Notes under the pieces: model-generated
Told to the model about the DNA's origin: nothing
Database searches by the model: none
What the model saw: only the letters and a program-made list of their open reading frames with translations
Program-made: the position numbers and the translations under genes
Assembly (NCBI RefSeq): GCF_007049795.1
Contig: NZ_SCFY01000007.1
Coordinates: forward strand, 62,001 to 126,000
Source: Ectopseudomonas mendocina
GTDB taxonomy: Bacteria; Pseudomonadota; Gammaproteobacteria; Pseudomonadales; Pseudomonadaceae
Direction of reading: 5' to 3'
DNA length: 64,000 nt
Part shown: positions 46,772 to 55,256 of the stretch, in pieces
How the letters are laid out: each line of letters opens with the position of its first letter
How positions within the stretch are numbered: the stretch's first letter is position 1

Positions 46772-47910
46772 ATGCAACGCAACCATTTCGACACCGAGCA
46801 CAACCTGTTCCGCGACGCCTTCGCTGCGTTTCTCGATAAAGAGGTGGTGCCGCATCAGGAAGCCTGGGAAGAGGCAGGTGTGGTGGATCGCAGCGTGTGG
46901 CGCAAAGCCGGCGAGATGGGTTTTCTGTTGCCCTGGGCGGACGAGGAGTACGGCGGAGCGGGGCTCAAGGACTTTCGTTACGAGCAGATCATGTGCGAGG
47001 AGCTGGCGCGCATCAGCGAACCAGGGTTCATGATCCCGCTGCACTCGGCGCTGTGCGGCCCCTATATCGCCGAGTACGGCAATGCCGAGCAGAAGGCGCG
47101 GCTGCTGCCGGGCATCATCAGCGGTGAAATCATTCTGGGGTAGCGATGACCGAGCCGTCTGCCGGCTCCGATCTGGCCGGCATGCGCACCACAGCGGTGG
47201 ACAAGGGCGACCACTGGCTACTCAACGGCTCCAAGGTGTTCATCTCCAATGGCTATCTGGCCGATGTGGTGATCGTCGCGGCCAAGACCGATCCGGCCAA
47301 CAAGCACGCCATGGGCCTGTTTCTGGTGGAGCGCGGCATGCCCGGTTTCGAGCGCGGCAAGAAGCTGAAGAAACTCGGCATGCACAGCCAGGACACCGCC
47401 GAGCTGTTCTTCAATGACGTCAAGGTGCCCAAGGACAACCTGCTGGGCGATGCCAAGGGCGGCTTCTTCTACCTGATGAACATGCTGGCCCAGGAGCGTC
47501 TGACCAATGCCTGTGGCGCAGTGGCCGGCGCCGAGGCGGCGCTGCAGACCACCATCGAGTACGTCAAGGAACGCCACGCTTTCGGTCGCCCCGTCGCGCA
47601 CTTTCAGAACACCCGCTTCAAGCTGGCGGAAATGCGCACGCAGGTCGACGTGGCGCAGGTGTTCACCGACCGCTGCGTGATGGATCACAACCAGAAGAAG
47701 CTCACTCCCGAAGTGGCTGCCGAGGCCAAGCTATTCACCACCGAACTGCTCGGCAAGGTAGTCGACGAGGGCGTGCAACTGCACGGCGGCTGGGGCTACA
47801 TGTGGGAGTACCCGATCTGCAAGATGTACGCGAATGCGCGCATTCAGCGCATCTTCGCCGGCACGTCGGAGATCATGAAGGAGATCATCAGTCGCGGGAT
47901 GAAGCTGTAG
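46772..47910 (+). pseudogene. Acyl-CoA dehydrogenase, with apparent frameshift
   Basis: The first part (46772-47143) reads as an acyl-CoA dehydrogenase N-terminal domain to SGEIILG, then meets TAG. The second part, in another frame from about 47137, continues at once as AMTEPSAGSDLAGMRT, the conserved flavin/substrate region, through to the C-terminal ICKMYANARIQRIFAGTSEIMKE. One extra G in the GGGG run at 47137-47140 would give GEIILGVAMTEPSAGSDL and an unbroken 379-residue enzyme of the usual length. It is thus a one-base deletion, either real or a sequencing error. Without the fix, the 254-residue second part could start at ATG 47146 but would lack the N-terminal helical domain. Confidence 0.88.
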
Positions 47911-48002
47911 GTTTTCGCGCTATGACGGCATCGCGGTCTATCGTCAGTAGCGCTCGTATCGCAATGAGCAGGTGAACCAAAAGGACAAGAAGGTAGCCTC
48001 CC

Positions 48003-49643
48003 ATGACCCTGCAACTACCTCTGGAGCGCTTCAACTACTGGCTGGATCGGCAACCCGACGCAGTCTGGCTGCGCCAGCCGGTCAATGGCGTGTGGCATGA
48101 CTACAGCTGGCTGCAGGTCGATGAGCAGGCGCGGCGCCTGGCCAGCGCGCTGCTGGCGCTGGGCTGCGTACCTGGCGAGCGCGTGGCGCTGCTGGCGAAG
48201 AACTGCGCCGAATGGTTCATCAGCGACCTGACGATCCAGCACGCTGGGCTGGTAAGCGTGCCGCTGTATCCGCTGCAGGCGCCGGAACAGATCGCCTATG
48301 TGCTGGAACACGCGGGCTGCAAGGTGATTTTGGTTGGCAAGCTGGATGAGCCGGACAAGCTGGCCAGCGGCATCGCCGCGCATATCACCCGCATCGCCAT
48401 GCCATATCCGACCATGCCTGCCGAGTACCAGTGGCACGCGCTACTGGCCGCTCACGAGCCGCTGCCGGGGACCCGCTCCCAACGTGGCGAGGATCTGCTG
48501 TCGATCCTTTACACTTCCGGCACCACCGGGCAGCCCAAGGGCGTGATGCTTTCGGCCCATGCCATGGCGTTCTCTTCAGCCAACGCCACGGCTGAGCTGA
48601 ACATGACGCCGTTGGATCAGTTTTTCTCCTACTTGCCGTTGTCGCATGCCGCCGAGCGTTTTCTGGTGGAGTTCAACAGCCTTTATTGCGGCGCACCGGT
48701 GGCCTTCGTCGAGTCGCTGGAGACCTTCGCCAGCGATCTTCGCCAGGTGCGTCCCACGGTGTTTTTCTCGGTGCCACGGCTGTGGACGCGTTTTCAGCAG
48801 GGCGTATTGGAGAAACTGCCAGCGCAGCGGCTCGAGCGCCTGCTGCGCATTCCGTTGCTGGGGCGTCTGGTGGCACGTAAGGTTCGGGCGGGGTTGGGGC
48901 TGGATCGTGCGCGTATTCTCGTGTCCGGTGCGGCGGCGATTTCCACCGGGTTATTGGAGTGGTATCGGCGCCTGGGCATGACCATTTGCGAGGGCTACGG
49001 CATGACCGAGCACTTCGCCTACGGCTGTTTCAATCGCCCTGGGCAGGTGCGCTTTGGCACCGTGGGCAGGCCGATGCCGCATCTGCAGGTGCGCATTGAT
49101 GAGGCCGGCGAGATTCTCCTGCGCAGCGAGACGCTGATGCAGGGTTACTACCGCGAACCGGAAAAGACCGCGGAAACCCTCAAGGACGGTTGGCTGTACA
49201 CCGGTGATCGCGGCCAGCTGGACGAAGCGGGCTACTTGCGGATTACCGGGCGGGTGAAGGACATCTTCAAGACCAGCAAGGGCAAGTACGTGGCGCCGGC
49301 GCCCATCGAGGGTGAGATCGCCAAGAGCCATTGGGTCGAGCAGGTATGCCTGATGGGCAGCAACCTGGATCAACCGCTGGCGCTGATCGAACTCTCGCCC
49401 GTCGCCCGTCAGCAACCGCGTGAGCTGCTCGAACAGTCTCTTTCCGAGCACTTGCACGCAGTCAATCAGAGGCTCGAGGCGCACGAGCGCATCAGTCATT
49501 TCTATCTGGTCAGCGAAGCCTGGACGGTGGATAACGGCAGCATGACGCCGACCATGAAAATTCGCCGCAACGTCCTGGAAGTGCGTTATGCCGAGGCTAT
49601 TGTCGGCCTGCCAGGTGAGCGGGTCATCGTCTGGGAACATTGA
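48003..49643 (+). CDS. AMP-binding acyl-CoA synthetase (long-chain fatty acid CoA ligase type)
   Basis: The enzyme (546 residues) activates a carboxylic acid with ATP and CoA. The P-loop is SILYTSGTTGQPKGVML, with CEGYGMTEHFAYG next and the ATP/hinge part LYTGDRGQLDEAGYL then TGRVKDIFKTSKGKYVAP, the lid motif of long-chain ligases. The C-terminal domain is slightly short. It lies 92 bp after the broken dehydrogenase and before a CoA transferase on the same strand. The acid used is not known. Confidence 0.9.
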   Translation: MTLQLPLERFNYWLDRQPDAVWLRQPVNGVWHDYSWLQVDEQARRLASALLALGCVPGERVALLAKNCAEWFISDLTIQHAGLVSVPLYPLQAPEQIAYVLEHAGCKVILVGKLDEPDKLASGIAAHITRIAMPYPTMPAEYQWHALLAAHEPLPGTRSQRGEDLLSILYTSGTTGQPKGVMLSAHAMAFSSANATAELNMTPLDQFFSYLPLSHAAERFLVEFNSLYCGAPVAFVESLETFASDLRQVRPTVFFSVPRLWTRFQQGVLEKLPAQRLERLLRIPLLGRLVARKVRAGLGLDRARILVSGAAAISTGLLEWYRRLGMTICEGYGMTEHFAYGCFNRPGQVRFGTVGRPMPHLQVRIDEAGEILLRSETLMQGYYREPEKTAETLKDGWLYTGDRGQLDEAGYLRITGRVKDIFKTSKGKYVAPAPIEGEIAKSHWVEQVCLMGSNLDQPLALIELSPVARQQPRELLEQSLSEHLHAVNQRLEAHERISHFYLVSEAWTVDNGSMTPTMKIRRNVLEVRYAEAIVGLPGERVIVWEH

Positions 49644-49723
49644 TTCATCGTCTGGGGGCAAACCGGTAAGCGTCATCCCGGGTTGCATCCGGTCTACCTC
49701 GAACACGCCAATCTGGAGTCACC

Positions 49724-50905
49724 ATGTCCGGCCCGTTGTCATCACTGAAGATTCTCGATTTTTCCACGCTGCTGCCTGGGCCGTTCGCCTCGTTGCTGCT
49801 GGCTGACATGGGCGCCGAGGTGCTGCGGGTAGAGTCGCCCACGCGTATGGACCTGGTGCGCGTGCTACCGCCACACGATGGCGGCACCTCCACCAGTCAC
49901 GCTTACCTCAACCGTAATAAGCGCAGCATCGCGCTGGACCTTAAGCGGCCAGAGGCCGTTGAGGTGGTCAAGCAACTGGTTGGCGAGTACGACATCGTGC
50001 TCGAGCAGTTCCGCCCCGGCGTGATGGACAAGCTGGGTGTCGGTTACGAGGCGCTCAAGGCGATCAACCCGCGGCTGATCTACGTGTCGATCACCGGCTA
50101 CGGCCAGAGCGGGCCGTACCGTGACCGTGCCGGGCATGACATCAACTACCTGGCGCTGGCCGGTATCGCCAGCTATACCGGGCGCCGCGACAGTGGCCCG
50201 TTACCGCTTGGCGTGCAGTTGGCCGACCTGGCAGGTGGCTCGCTGCATGGCGTGATCGGCCTGCTCGCGGCCGTGGTGCAGCGCCAGGTTACCGGCTTGG
50301 GGCAGCAGGTCGACGTGAGCATGACCGACTGCGCGTTCAGCCTGCACGGCATGGCGGGGGCTGGCTACCTGGGTGCCGGCGTCGAGCCTGAGATGGAAAA
50401 CCAGGCGCTCAATGGCGGCAGCTTTTACGACTACTACCGTACCCGCGACGGTCGTTGGTTCTCTGTCGGCAGCCTGGAGCCGCAGTTCATGCAGCAGTTC
50501 TGCGCGGCCATCGGCCGCCCCGAGTTGGCGGCGCGTGGTCTGTCGCAAAAGCCCGAGGACCAGCGCGCGCTCAAGCGCGAGATCGAGATCGAGTTCGAGA
50601 AGCGCGATTTCGCGCAATGGTGCGCGGTGTTCGCCGAGCTGGATGCTTGCGTCGAGCCGATGCTGCCGCTGTCCGAAGCGGTGCAGCATCCGCAGATCAG
50701 GGCGCGCGAACTGGTCGTCGAGGTGCCGCGCGAAGGCTTGCCGGCGCAGGCGCAACTGGCCTGTCCACTGAAGTTCTCCGAAGGGTTACCACCGCCAAGG
50801 CATGTCGGTGCGGCAGTTGGCGCGCATACCGCCGAGGTGCTGGCTGAGCTGGGCTACGACGCCGAACAGATCGAGGCGTTGAGGAGTGCTAGGGCGCTGG
50901 GTTGA
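49724..50905 (+). CDS. Family III CoA transferase (CaiB/BaiF type)
   Basis: A 393-residue enzyme that swaps CoA between acids. It has LKILDFSTLLPGPFASLLLADMGAEVLRVE in the N-terminal Rossmann domain (residues about 7-36), NRNKRSIALDLK, the catalytic Asp region (GHDINYLALAG) and GGSLHGVIGLLAAV, then a C-terminal linker. Members include racemases, so the exact reaction is open. It is the last gene of the cluster led by the dehydrogenase. Confidence 0.9.
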   Translation: MSGPLSSLKILDFSTLLPGPFASLLLADMGAEVLRVESPTRMDLVRVLPPHDGGTSTSHAYLNRNKRSIALDLKRPEAVEVVKQLVGEYDIVLEQFRPGVMDKLGVGYEALKAINPRLIYVSITGYGQSGPYRDRAGHDINYLALAGIASYTGRRDSGPLPLGVQLADLAGGSLHGVIGLLAAVVQRQVTGLGQQVDVSMTDCAFSLHGMAGAGYLGAGVEPEMENQALNGGSFYDYYRTRDGRWFSVGSLEPQFMQQFCAAIGRPELAARGLSQKPEDQRALKREIEIEFEKRDFAQWCAVFAELDACVEPMLPLSEAVQHPQIRARELVVEVPREGLPAQAQLACPLKFSEGLPPPRHVGAAVGAHTAEVLAELGYDAEQIEALRSARALG

Positions 50906-50933
50906 GTCGAACGGCTCACTGTCTGGCAATGTC

Positions 50934-50992
50934 GCTGCGCACAGCGCACCCTGCGGGGCTTCGATACTGGCGTAGGGTGCGCCGCGCGCACC
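50934..50992. repeat. Dispersed palindromic repeat (GTAGGGTGCGC type)
   Basis: An imperfect inverted repeat with left arm GCTGCGCACAGCGCACCCTGC (given here in pieces: GCTGCGCACAG, CGCACCCTGC) and right arm GTAGGGTGCG then CCGCGCGCACC. It lies between convergent CoA transferase and sprT genes and resembles 'GTAGGGTGCGC..GCGCACC' repeats that occur widely in pseudomonads. Confidence 0.65.
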
Positions 50993-51015
50993 AAGGGGCT
51001 ATGAGAGTTTTCCCA

Positions 51016-51510
51016 TCACTCCTGGCGCTGCTCGCCACTGAAGGTCAGCGTCACCTTGCAGCGCCGGCAGTAGTAGCGGCGGCCTTTGGCGACCAGAGCG
51101 TGACGCTGGGCGGAGAAGGGAAATTCACCATCCGCGCAGCTACAACGATAGATGAAGCGACTGACCTTGCGCCGTTCGACTTCATAGCTGTGGCAGCGAT
51201 GTGGCGGCAGTTCGTAGACGCCGCGCATGATCAACTGCCACTCCTCACCATGCGGCTGGATGCGCGGGCCGAATAGCTGGTGGGCGACCATGTGAGCGAC
51301 TTCGTGAGGCACGGTCTGGCGCAGGAAATCCTCATGGTTGGCGCGGTACAGCTGCAGGTTAAAGCGCAGCTTGTTTTCCGTGAGGTGTGCGACGCCAGCC
51401 TTCTGCCCACGCAGCTTGAAGCTGATTTCGGGGCGGGCAAAGCGTTGCTTGAAGAAGGTTTCGGCCTGCTGATAGCAGGCTTCGACGCGGGCTTGAATCT
51501 GTTCGGGCAT
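51016..51510 (-). CDS. sprT: SprT-family zinc metalloprotease
   Basis: A 164-residue protein with the metalloprotease motif HEVAHMVAH (from residue 69) and, near the C terminus, a zinc-ribbon-like set of cysteines (YRCSC and YYCRRC). This is the SprT/Spartan-like family, whose relatives cut DNA-bound proteins; the bacterial role is not well known. It is not preceded by an operon partner on its strand. Confidence 0.93.
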   Translation of the reverse strand: MPEQIQARVEACYQQAETFFKQRFARPEISFKLRGQKAGVAHLTENKLRFNLQLYRANHEDFLRQTVPHEVAHMVAHQLFGPRIQPHGEEWQLIMRGVYELPPHRCHSYEVERRKVSRFIYRCSCADGEFPFSAQRHALVAKGRRYYCRRCKVTLTFSGEQRQE

Positions 51511-51571
51511 GGACAGGCGCTGGTGCAGGCTGAGCGGGAATTATGCCGCAAGCCGGCAACCAGCGCAGGTA

Positions 51572-52234
51572 TCACTCGTCTACTGGCGCCTGCATGCGCT
51601 GTTCCTGCGTGCCGCGGCTCTGATCCTGCTGCACCGTGCGCTGATACTCCGGCTCCAGGGTGTAGGTCCAGAACAGGATCATGCTGACCAGAATGGTGAC
51701 GATCACCAGCAGCCCTACGCCAATCATCGAGGAGGCGTAGAGGAAACCCTGTTGGTTGTCGATGCGCATGAAACGTGGCAGCCCGACATAGATCAGGTAG
51801 GCAGCATGGGCGCAGGCGAGTAGCAGGACGCTGATTGCCAGCCAGCGCGTGGGGTAGAGCGCGGCGATCCCGGCGAGAAAGAAGGGCGTGCAGGCATAGG
51901 CGATGAAGCCGATGCATTGGTTGAAGGTGGGCCTGGCCTCGAAGGTGCGCGACATGTAGCGCAGGAAGTAACCCATGATGAAAACGCCGACCAGCGTAGC
52001 CAGATAAAGCAGTCCGCTCAGTTGCAGCGCACTTGCGACCTCCAGGCGAATGCGCTCTTCGTCTACCAGGCTCCAGCCCACCCAATGGGTGCCGATGAAC
52101 AGGCAAACTGCCGGCAACAGGCTGAAAAGCAGCAGGTAAGGTAGGTAGCTGGCGCTGTTGCGTTCCTCGTCCTGGCGAATGGCCGTCCATGCTCGATCCG
52201 GGCGGGTGAGAAGGGTGTAGAGGTTCGCATACAT
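51572..52234 (-). CDS. Yip1-family membrane protein, paralogue 1
   Basis: A 220-residue protein with five membrane helices after a short cytoplasmic N terminus (LYTLLTRPDRAWTAIRQDEER). YIAYACTPFFLAGIAALYP-like FIAYACTPFFLAGIAALYP and LLACAHAAYLIYVGLPRFM are shared in pattern with the next gene upstream. The family is related to eukaryotic Yip1; the bacterial role is unknown. The C-terminal tail is rich in Gln. Confidence 0.82.
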   Translation of the reverse strand: MYANLYTLLTRPDRAWTAIRQDEERNSASYLPYLLLFSLLPAVCLFIGTHWVGWSLVDEERIRLEVASALQLSGLLYLATLVGVFIMGYFLRYMSRTFEARPTFNQCIGFIAYACTPFFLAGIAALYPTRWLAISVLLLACAHAAYLIYVGLPRFMRIDNQQGFLYASSMIGVGLLVIVTILVSMILFWTYTLEPEYQRTVQQDQSRGTQEQRMQAPVDE

Positions 52235-52321
52235 GGTGTGACCATCCGCTTGGCTGCCTTTTAATGTCCGGCAGCCGTTGCAGCGTAGGGTTCAACCCAA
52301 ATTTTCTGGTGCATGGCAACG

Positions 52322-52344
52322 AAAAGGCCGCCCGAGGGCGGCCT
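52322..52344 (-). terminator. Terminator after Yip1 paralogue 2
   Basis: A GC-rich 8-9-bp hairpin (AGGCCGCCC / GGGCGGCCT) lies 23 bases past the stop codon and is followed on the minus strand by TTTTCG, so the two Yip1 genes are probably separate transcripts. Confidence 0.75.
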
Positions 52345-52366
52345 GTGGGTTTTTCACTATCGGCTG

Positions 52367-52966
52367 TCAGCTGGTGTAGACCGGGCCGACGCCCATGCCC
52401 CAGAGAATGACCGAGCTGGCGATCATCGCTACCAGCACGACCAAGCCGACCGCCAGTACAGAGCTGGAGAACATGAAGCCTTCATCTTCAGGAATGTTCA
52501 TGAAGGTCGGTATACCCACATAGAGCAGGTAGACGGTGTAGCAGATTGCAACCGTGCCTACGACCATGCCCAGCCACAGATGCGGGTAAAGCGCTGCAAG
52601 ACCTCCGATGAACAGCGGAGTTGCGGTGTAGGCAGCGAAGACCACGCATTGGGTCAGACTCGGGTTGGCATCGTAGGTGCGCGCCATCCAGTGGATGAAC
52701 GCCCCCATCACGGCCACGCCTGCAAGCATCGCCAGGTAGGACATGATGGTCATCACCATCGCACTGCCTTCGGTAAGCATTACGGGTGCTCGGTCGCCGA
52801 TTGCCCAGCCGACCTGGGTGGTGCCGATATAGGCTGAGATTGCGGGAATTGCTGCAAGAATCAGCACATGGGTCAGGTACATGTGGCTGATTGATTCTTC
52901 CTCGCCACGGATTTCTTGCCATTCTTGATCGGGATGGGTGAAGAGCCCCCAAACGTGGTGGATCAT
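52367..52966 (-). CDS. Yip1-family membrane protein, paralogue 2
   Basis: A 199-residue paralogue of the gene downstream, with the same plan: short N terminus (HVWGLFTHPDQEWQEIRGEEES), five helices, VFAAYTATPLFIGGLAALYP and YLLYVGIPTFMNIPEDEGFMFSSS. The start at 52966 is chosen because AGGAGG lies eight bases upstream; the in-frame GTG at 52975 overlaps that site. Function unknown. Confidence 0.84.
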   Translation of the reverse strand: MIHHVWGLFTHPDQEWQEIRGEEESISHMYLTHVLILAAIPAISAYIGTTQVGWAIGDRAPVMLTEGSAMVMTIMSYLAMLAGVAVMGAFIHWMARTYDANPSLTQCVVFAAYTATPLFIGGLAALYPHLWLGMVVGTVAICYTVYLLYVGIPTFMNIPEDEGFMFSSSVLAVGLVVLVAMIASSVILWGMGVGPVYTS

Positions 52967-53134
52967 GCCAGACACCTCCTTTTCTTATGACAGTCGCCCC
53001 CCCCGGCGGAGGCCCGGCGCGCATGGACAGCGTTACCAGGTATCAGGCCAAATCGTTGCGACCTTATGTCGCAGTATAGACAGAGCCTGGAGCAGGCGTG
53101 GTGTCTGGCTTTAGAGCAAATCGCTCTCTAGAAG

Positions 53135-53728
53135 TCAGTGGTAATAGCGCTCAAGAATTTCCATAGCCAGGTTTATCGACTGCAGCCGCTCTGTGCTGCC
53201 GCCTCGGTCCGGATGATGCTCGCTGACCATTTGTCGGTAGCGCAGCTTGATTCTTGGCAGGTCGAGTGTCCGTTCATTGGCCAGTTCGAACAACTCGAGT
53301 GCAGCCTGCTTCTCTTCGCCGCCTTGCATGCGCGTCCAGAAGCTGGTCAGCAAGCGCTCGACGTCGCGTTCGTCGGTGCTCTGCAGGTTGCTCATGTCCA
53401 GGTAGTAGTCACGCAGGGCGTCGCGTTCACTGAGCGCCGCACTGCCTGACTGATAGGGCAGCAGACGTATACACAGCGGGCTGATCTGCAGCAGGTGACT
53501 CTTTTTCTGCCATAGCTGCTCGCGCAGGCGATAAAGCGCGTTGAACAGCAGGAAATGAGTGCGAAACAGCACCAGCTTGTCGGCCAGGGGCAGATTGGGG
53601 ACATGACCGCTGTGGCGATCTTTCAATTGCTGGATCAGGGTGTATTCGGCAATGCCGTCCGGTGCTGCCTGCAGCAGTTGCAGTACCTGCTCGGCGAGGT
53701 CCAGATCGGGGTTGAGGTCGTCGTTCAT
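53135..53728 (-). CDS. DnaJ-related protein (C-terminal J domain)
   Basis: A 197-residue cytoplasmic protein with an N-terminal helical domain of the 'DnaJ-related' type (LAEQVLQLLQAAPDGIAEY, then HFLLFNALYRLREQLW) and a C-terminal J domain with the HPD motif in VSEHHPDRGGS near residue 175. It would stimulate a DnaK-type ATPase; clients are unknown. The start at 53728 (MNDDLNPDLD) is set where the conserved part begins; the frame upstream runs into the divergent ttcA region. Confidence 0.9.
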   Translation of the reverse strand: MNDDLNPDLDLAEQVLQLLQAAPDGIAEYTLIQQLKDRHSGHVPNLPLADKLVLFRTHFLLFNALYRLREQLWQKKSHLLQISPLCIRLLPYQSGSAALSERDALRDYYLDMSNLQSTDERDVERLLTSFWTRMQGGEEKQAALELFELANERTLDLPRIKLRYRQMVSEHHPDRGGSTERLQSINLAMEILERYYH

Positions 53729-53828
53729 CGGCCGAGCGTAGCATTTAGTTGTCGGTGGGGTGGGGGCGCGGCGCCATTGTGCGTAAAATGTCGCGCTTTC
53801 GTTCCCACCCCTCGGATTTCGACGCACC

Positions 53829-54653
53829 ATGGGCACCCTCTCGGTCAACCAGAACAAACTGCAGAAGCGCATTCGCCGCCAGGCCGGCGAAGCCATCACC
53901 GACTTCAACATGATCGAGGATGGCGACAAGGTGATGGTCTGCCTGTCCGGCGGCAAGGACAGCTACACCATGCTCGACGTGCTGCTGTATCTGCAGAAGG
54001 TGGCGCCGATCAAGTTCGAGATCGTCGCGGTAAACATGGATCAGAAGCAGCCCGGCTTCCCCGAGCACGTGTTGCCGGCCTATCTGGAGTCCGTTGGCGT
54101 GCCGTACCACATCATCGAGAAGGACACCTACTCGGTGGTCAAGGAGAAGATCCCCGAGGGCAAGACCACCTGCTCGCTGTGCTCGCGTCTGCGTCGCGGC
54201 ACCCTGTACACCTATGCCGATGAGATCGGCGCGACCAAGATGGCGCTGGGGCACCACCGCGACGACATTCTGGAAACCTTCTTCCTCAATATGTTCTACG
54301 GCGGCACACTCAAGGCCATGCCGCCCAAGCTGCTCTCCGACGACGGCCGCAACGTGGTGATCCGCCCGCTGGCCTACTGCGCCGAGGCCGATATCGAGGC
54401 CTACAGCCAGCTCAAGGAATTCCCCATCATCCCGTGCAACCTCTGCGGCTCGCAGGAGAACCTGCAGCGCCAGGTGGTCAAGGAGATGCTGCAGGAGTGG
54501 GAGCGCAAGAGCCCGGGCCGCGTCGAGATCATGTTCCGCGCGCTGCAGAATGTGCACCCCTCCCAGCTGGCCGACCGCAACCTGTTCGACTTCAAGAGCC
54601 TGAAGATTGACGACAGCGCTACGCCGCGTTTTCTCGATGTGATGAGCCTGTAG
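53829..54653 (+). CDS. ttcA: tRNA 2-thiocytidine(32) synthetase TtcA
   Basis: TtcA adds sulphur to cytidine 32 of certain tRNAs with an ATP PP-loop and an iron-sulphur cluster. The 274-residue protein has the PP-loop [10 protein letters not shown] near residue 39-48 and two Cys pairs, CSLC (in [12 protein letters not shown]) and CNLC (in [10 protein letters not shown]), that hold the cluster, and [19 protein letters not shown] between them. It is divergent from the DnaJ-related gene. Confidence 0.96.
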   Translation: MGTLSVNQNKLQKRIRRQAGEAITDFNMIEDGDKVMVCLSGGKDSYTMLDVLLYLQKVAPIKFEIVAVNMDQKQPGFPEHVLPAYLESVGVPYHIIEKDTYSVVKEKIPEGKTTCSLCSRLRRGTLYTYADEIGATKMALGHHRDDILETFFLNMFYGGTLKAMPPKLLSDDGRNVVIRPLAYCAEADIEAYSQLKEFPIIPCNLCGSQENLQRQVVKEMLQEWERKSPGRVEIMFRALQNVHPSQLADRNLFDFKSLKIDDSATPRFLDVMSL

Positions 54654-54728
54654 GGCATCGCGGCTGAAGCCGCTCCCACAAACTCTGTAGGGTGTTCATG
54701 CTTCATCGATCCGCTGTGTAGCGGACTG

Positions 54729-54792
54729 GTGGATGTAAAAAGCGACATCCACCCTATGCCCCTGCCACGGGCGGCTCGATCCGTGGCAGGGG
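54729..54792. repeat. Two palindromes after ttcA
   Basis: A 9-bp hairpin GGTGGATGT / ACATCCACC (from 54728, loop of eight) of the 'GTGGATGT..ACATCCACCCTA' type is followed by a perfect 12-bp inverted repeat CCCCTGCCACGG / CCGTGGCAGGGG (54759-54770, 54781-54792). Either may end ttcA transcription; neither has a T run. Confidence 0.65.
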
Positions 54793-54807
54793 CTTTAGCC
54801 GCGACGC

Positions 54808-54837
54808 TTGCCAGGCCGCAAAGGCCTGGAGTATGGT
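54808..54837 (+). promoter_or_regulatory. Putative promoter of the DAHP synthase leader, with internal inverted repeat
   Basis: TTGCCA (54808-54813) and TATGGT (54832-54837) are 18 bp apart and would start transcription near 54844. The spacer holds an inverted repeat CCAGGCC-GCAAA-GGCCTGG (54811-54829), which may be an operator or only a hairpin. Confidence 0.6.
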
Positions 54838-54861
54838 TCGGCCATCGCTTTGGAGAATTCC

Positions 54862-54993
54862 ATGTCAGCCAGTCTCAACCTCCTGTCCATGCTGCAAGCC
54901 GGTGCCTCGCGCGCCGCGTTGGCGCGTGCGCAGTCGCTTGTGGCTGCGGCGTATTACTTCTTTGGGTATTGGTTTAGCCACAGGCGCGCTTGA
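54862..54993 (+). CDS. Aromatic-rich leader peptide 1 (putative attenuator peptide)
   Basis: A 43-residue open frame with GGAG six bases before its ATG. Its end contains YYFFGYWF (codons at 54952-54975): seven of eight residues are Tyr, Phe or Trp. It is followed 52 bases later by a strong terminator and then the DAHP synthase gene. That layout is that of leader peptides in transcription attenuation of aromatic amino acid genes: a ribosome stalled at these codons would prevent terminator formation. I could not trace a clear anti-terminator. The N-terminal half (MSASLNLLSMLQAGASRAA) is longer than in classical leaders. Confidence 0.72.
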   Translation: MSASLNLLSMLQAGASRAALARAQSLVAAAYYFFGYWFSHRRA

Positions 54994-55045
54994 TACCCCA
55001 CAGGCGGCCTGAGACACCAGGGTCGCCACCAGAGACGTTTTCCAG

Positions 55046-55087
55046 AAAACCCCCGGTCGGCAACCCGACCGGGGGTTTTGTTTTTTT
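55046..55087 (+). terminator. Strong terminator / attenuator between leader peptide 1 and DAHP synthase
   Basis: A perfect 15-bp inverted repeat (arms 55046-55060 and 55065-55079, CAAC loop) runs into TTTTG and seven T. It is the strongest terminator seen in the window and stands 170 bp before the DAHP synthase start, on the same strand. Confidence 0.88.
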
Positions 55088-55122
55088 CGGCCGAAAAACG
55101 GCCACAGATCGAGGACTCACAG

Positions 55123-55212
55123 ATGAACCGTTATTACCGCAACTACCGCTACGACTGGCGATTTAGCAGCGTCATCACCGCCCTGACACCTTTGCCACGA
55201 ACACTCAGTTAG
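55123..55212 (+). CDS. Aromatic-rich mini-ORF 2 upstream of DAHP synthase
   Basis: A 29-residue open frame with GAGGA seven bases before its ATG. It opens MNRYYRNYRYDWRF: four Tyr, one Trp and one Phe in the first 14 residues. It ends 44 bp before the DAHP synthase start, downstream of the terminator. It may act as a second sensor of charged aromatic tRNA (for example by translational coupling or control of Rho access) or make a real micropeptide. Nothing is known to me about it. Confidence 0.6.
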   Translation: MNRYYRNYRYDWRFSSVITALTPLPRTLS

Positions 55213-55256
55213 CGCCGCCGCGGTATCGACCGCGCCGGCCAAGGAACCGCCAGATC

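Noticed and set aside
55013..55060. An anti-terminator pairing with the left arm of the attenuator
   Set aside because: I looked for upstream stretches complementary to the GGTCGG-bearing arm and found only short matches of about five bases, so I did not annotate one.
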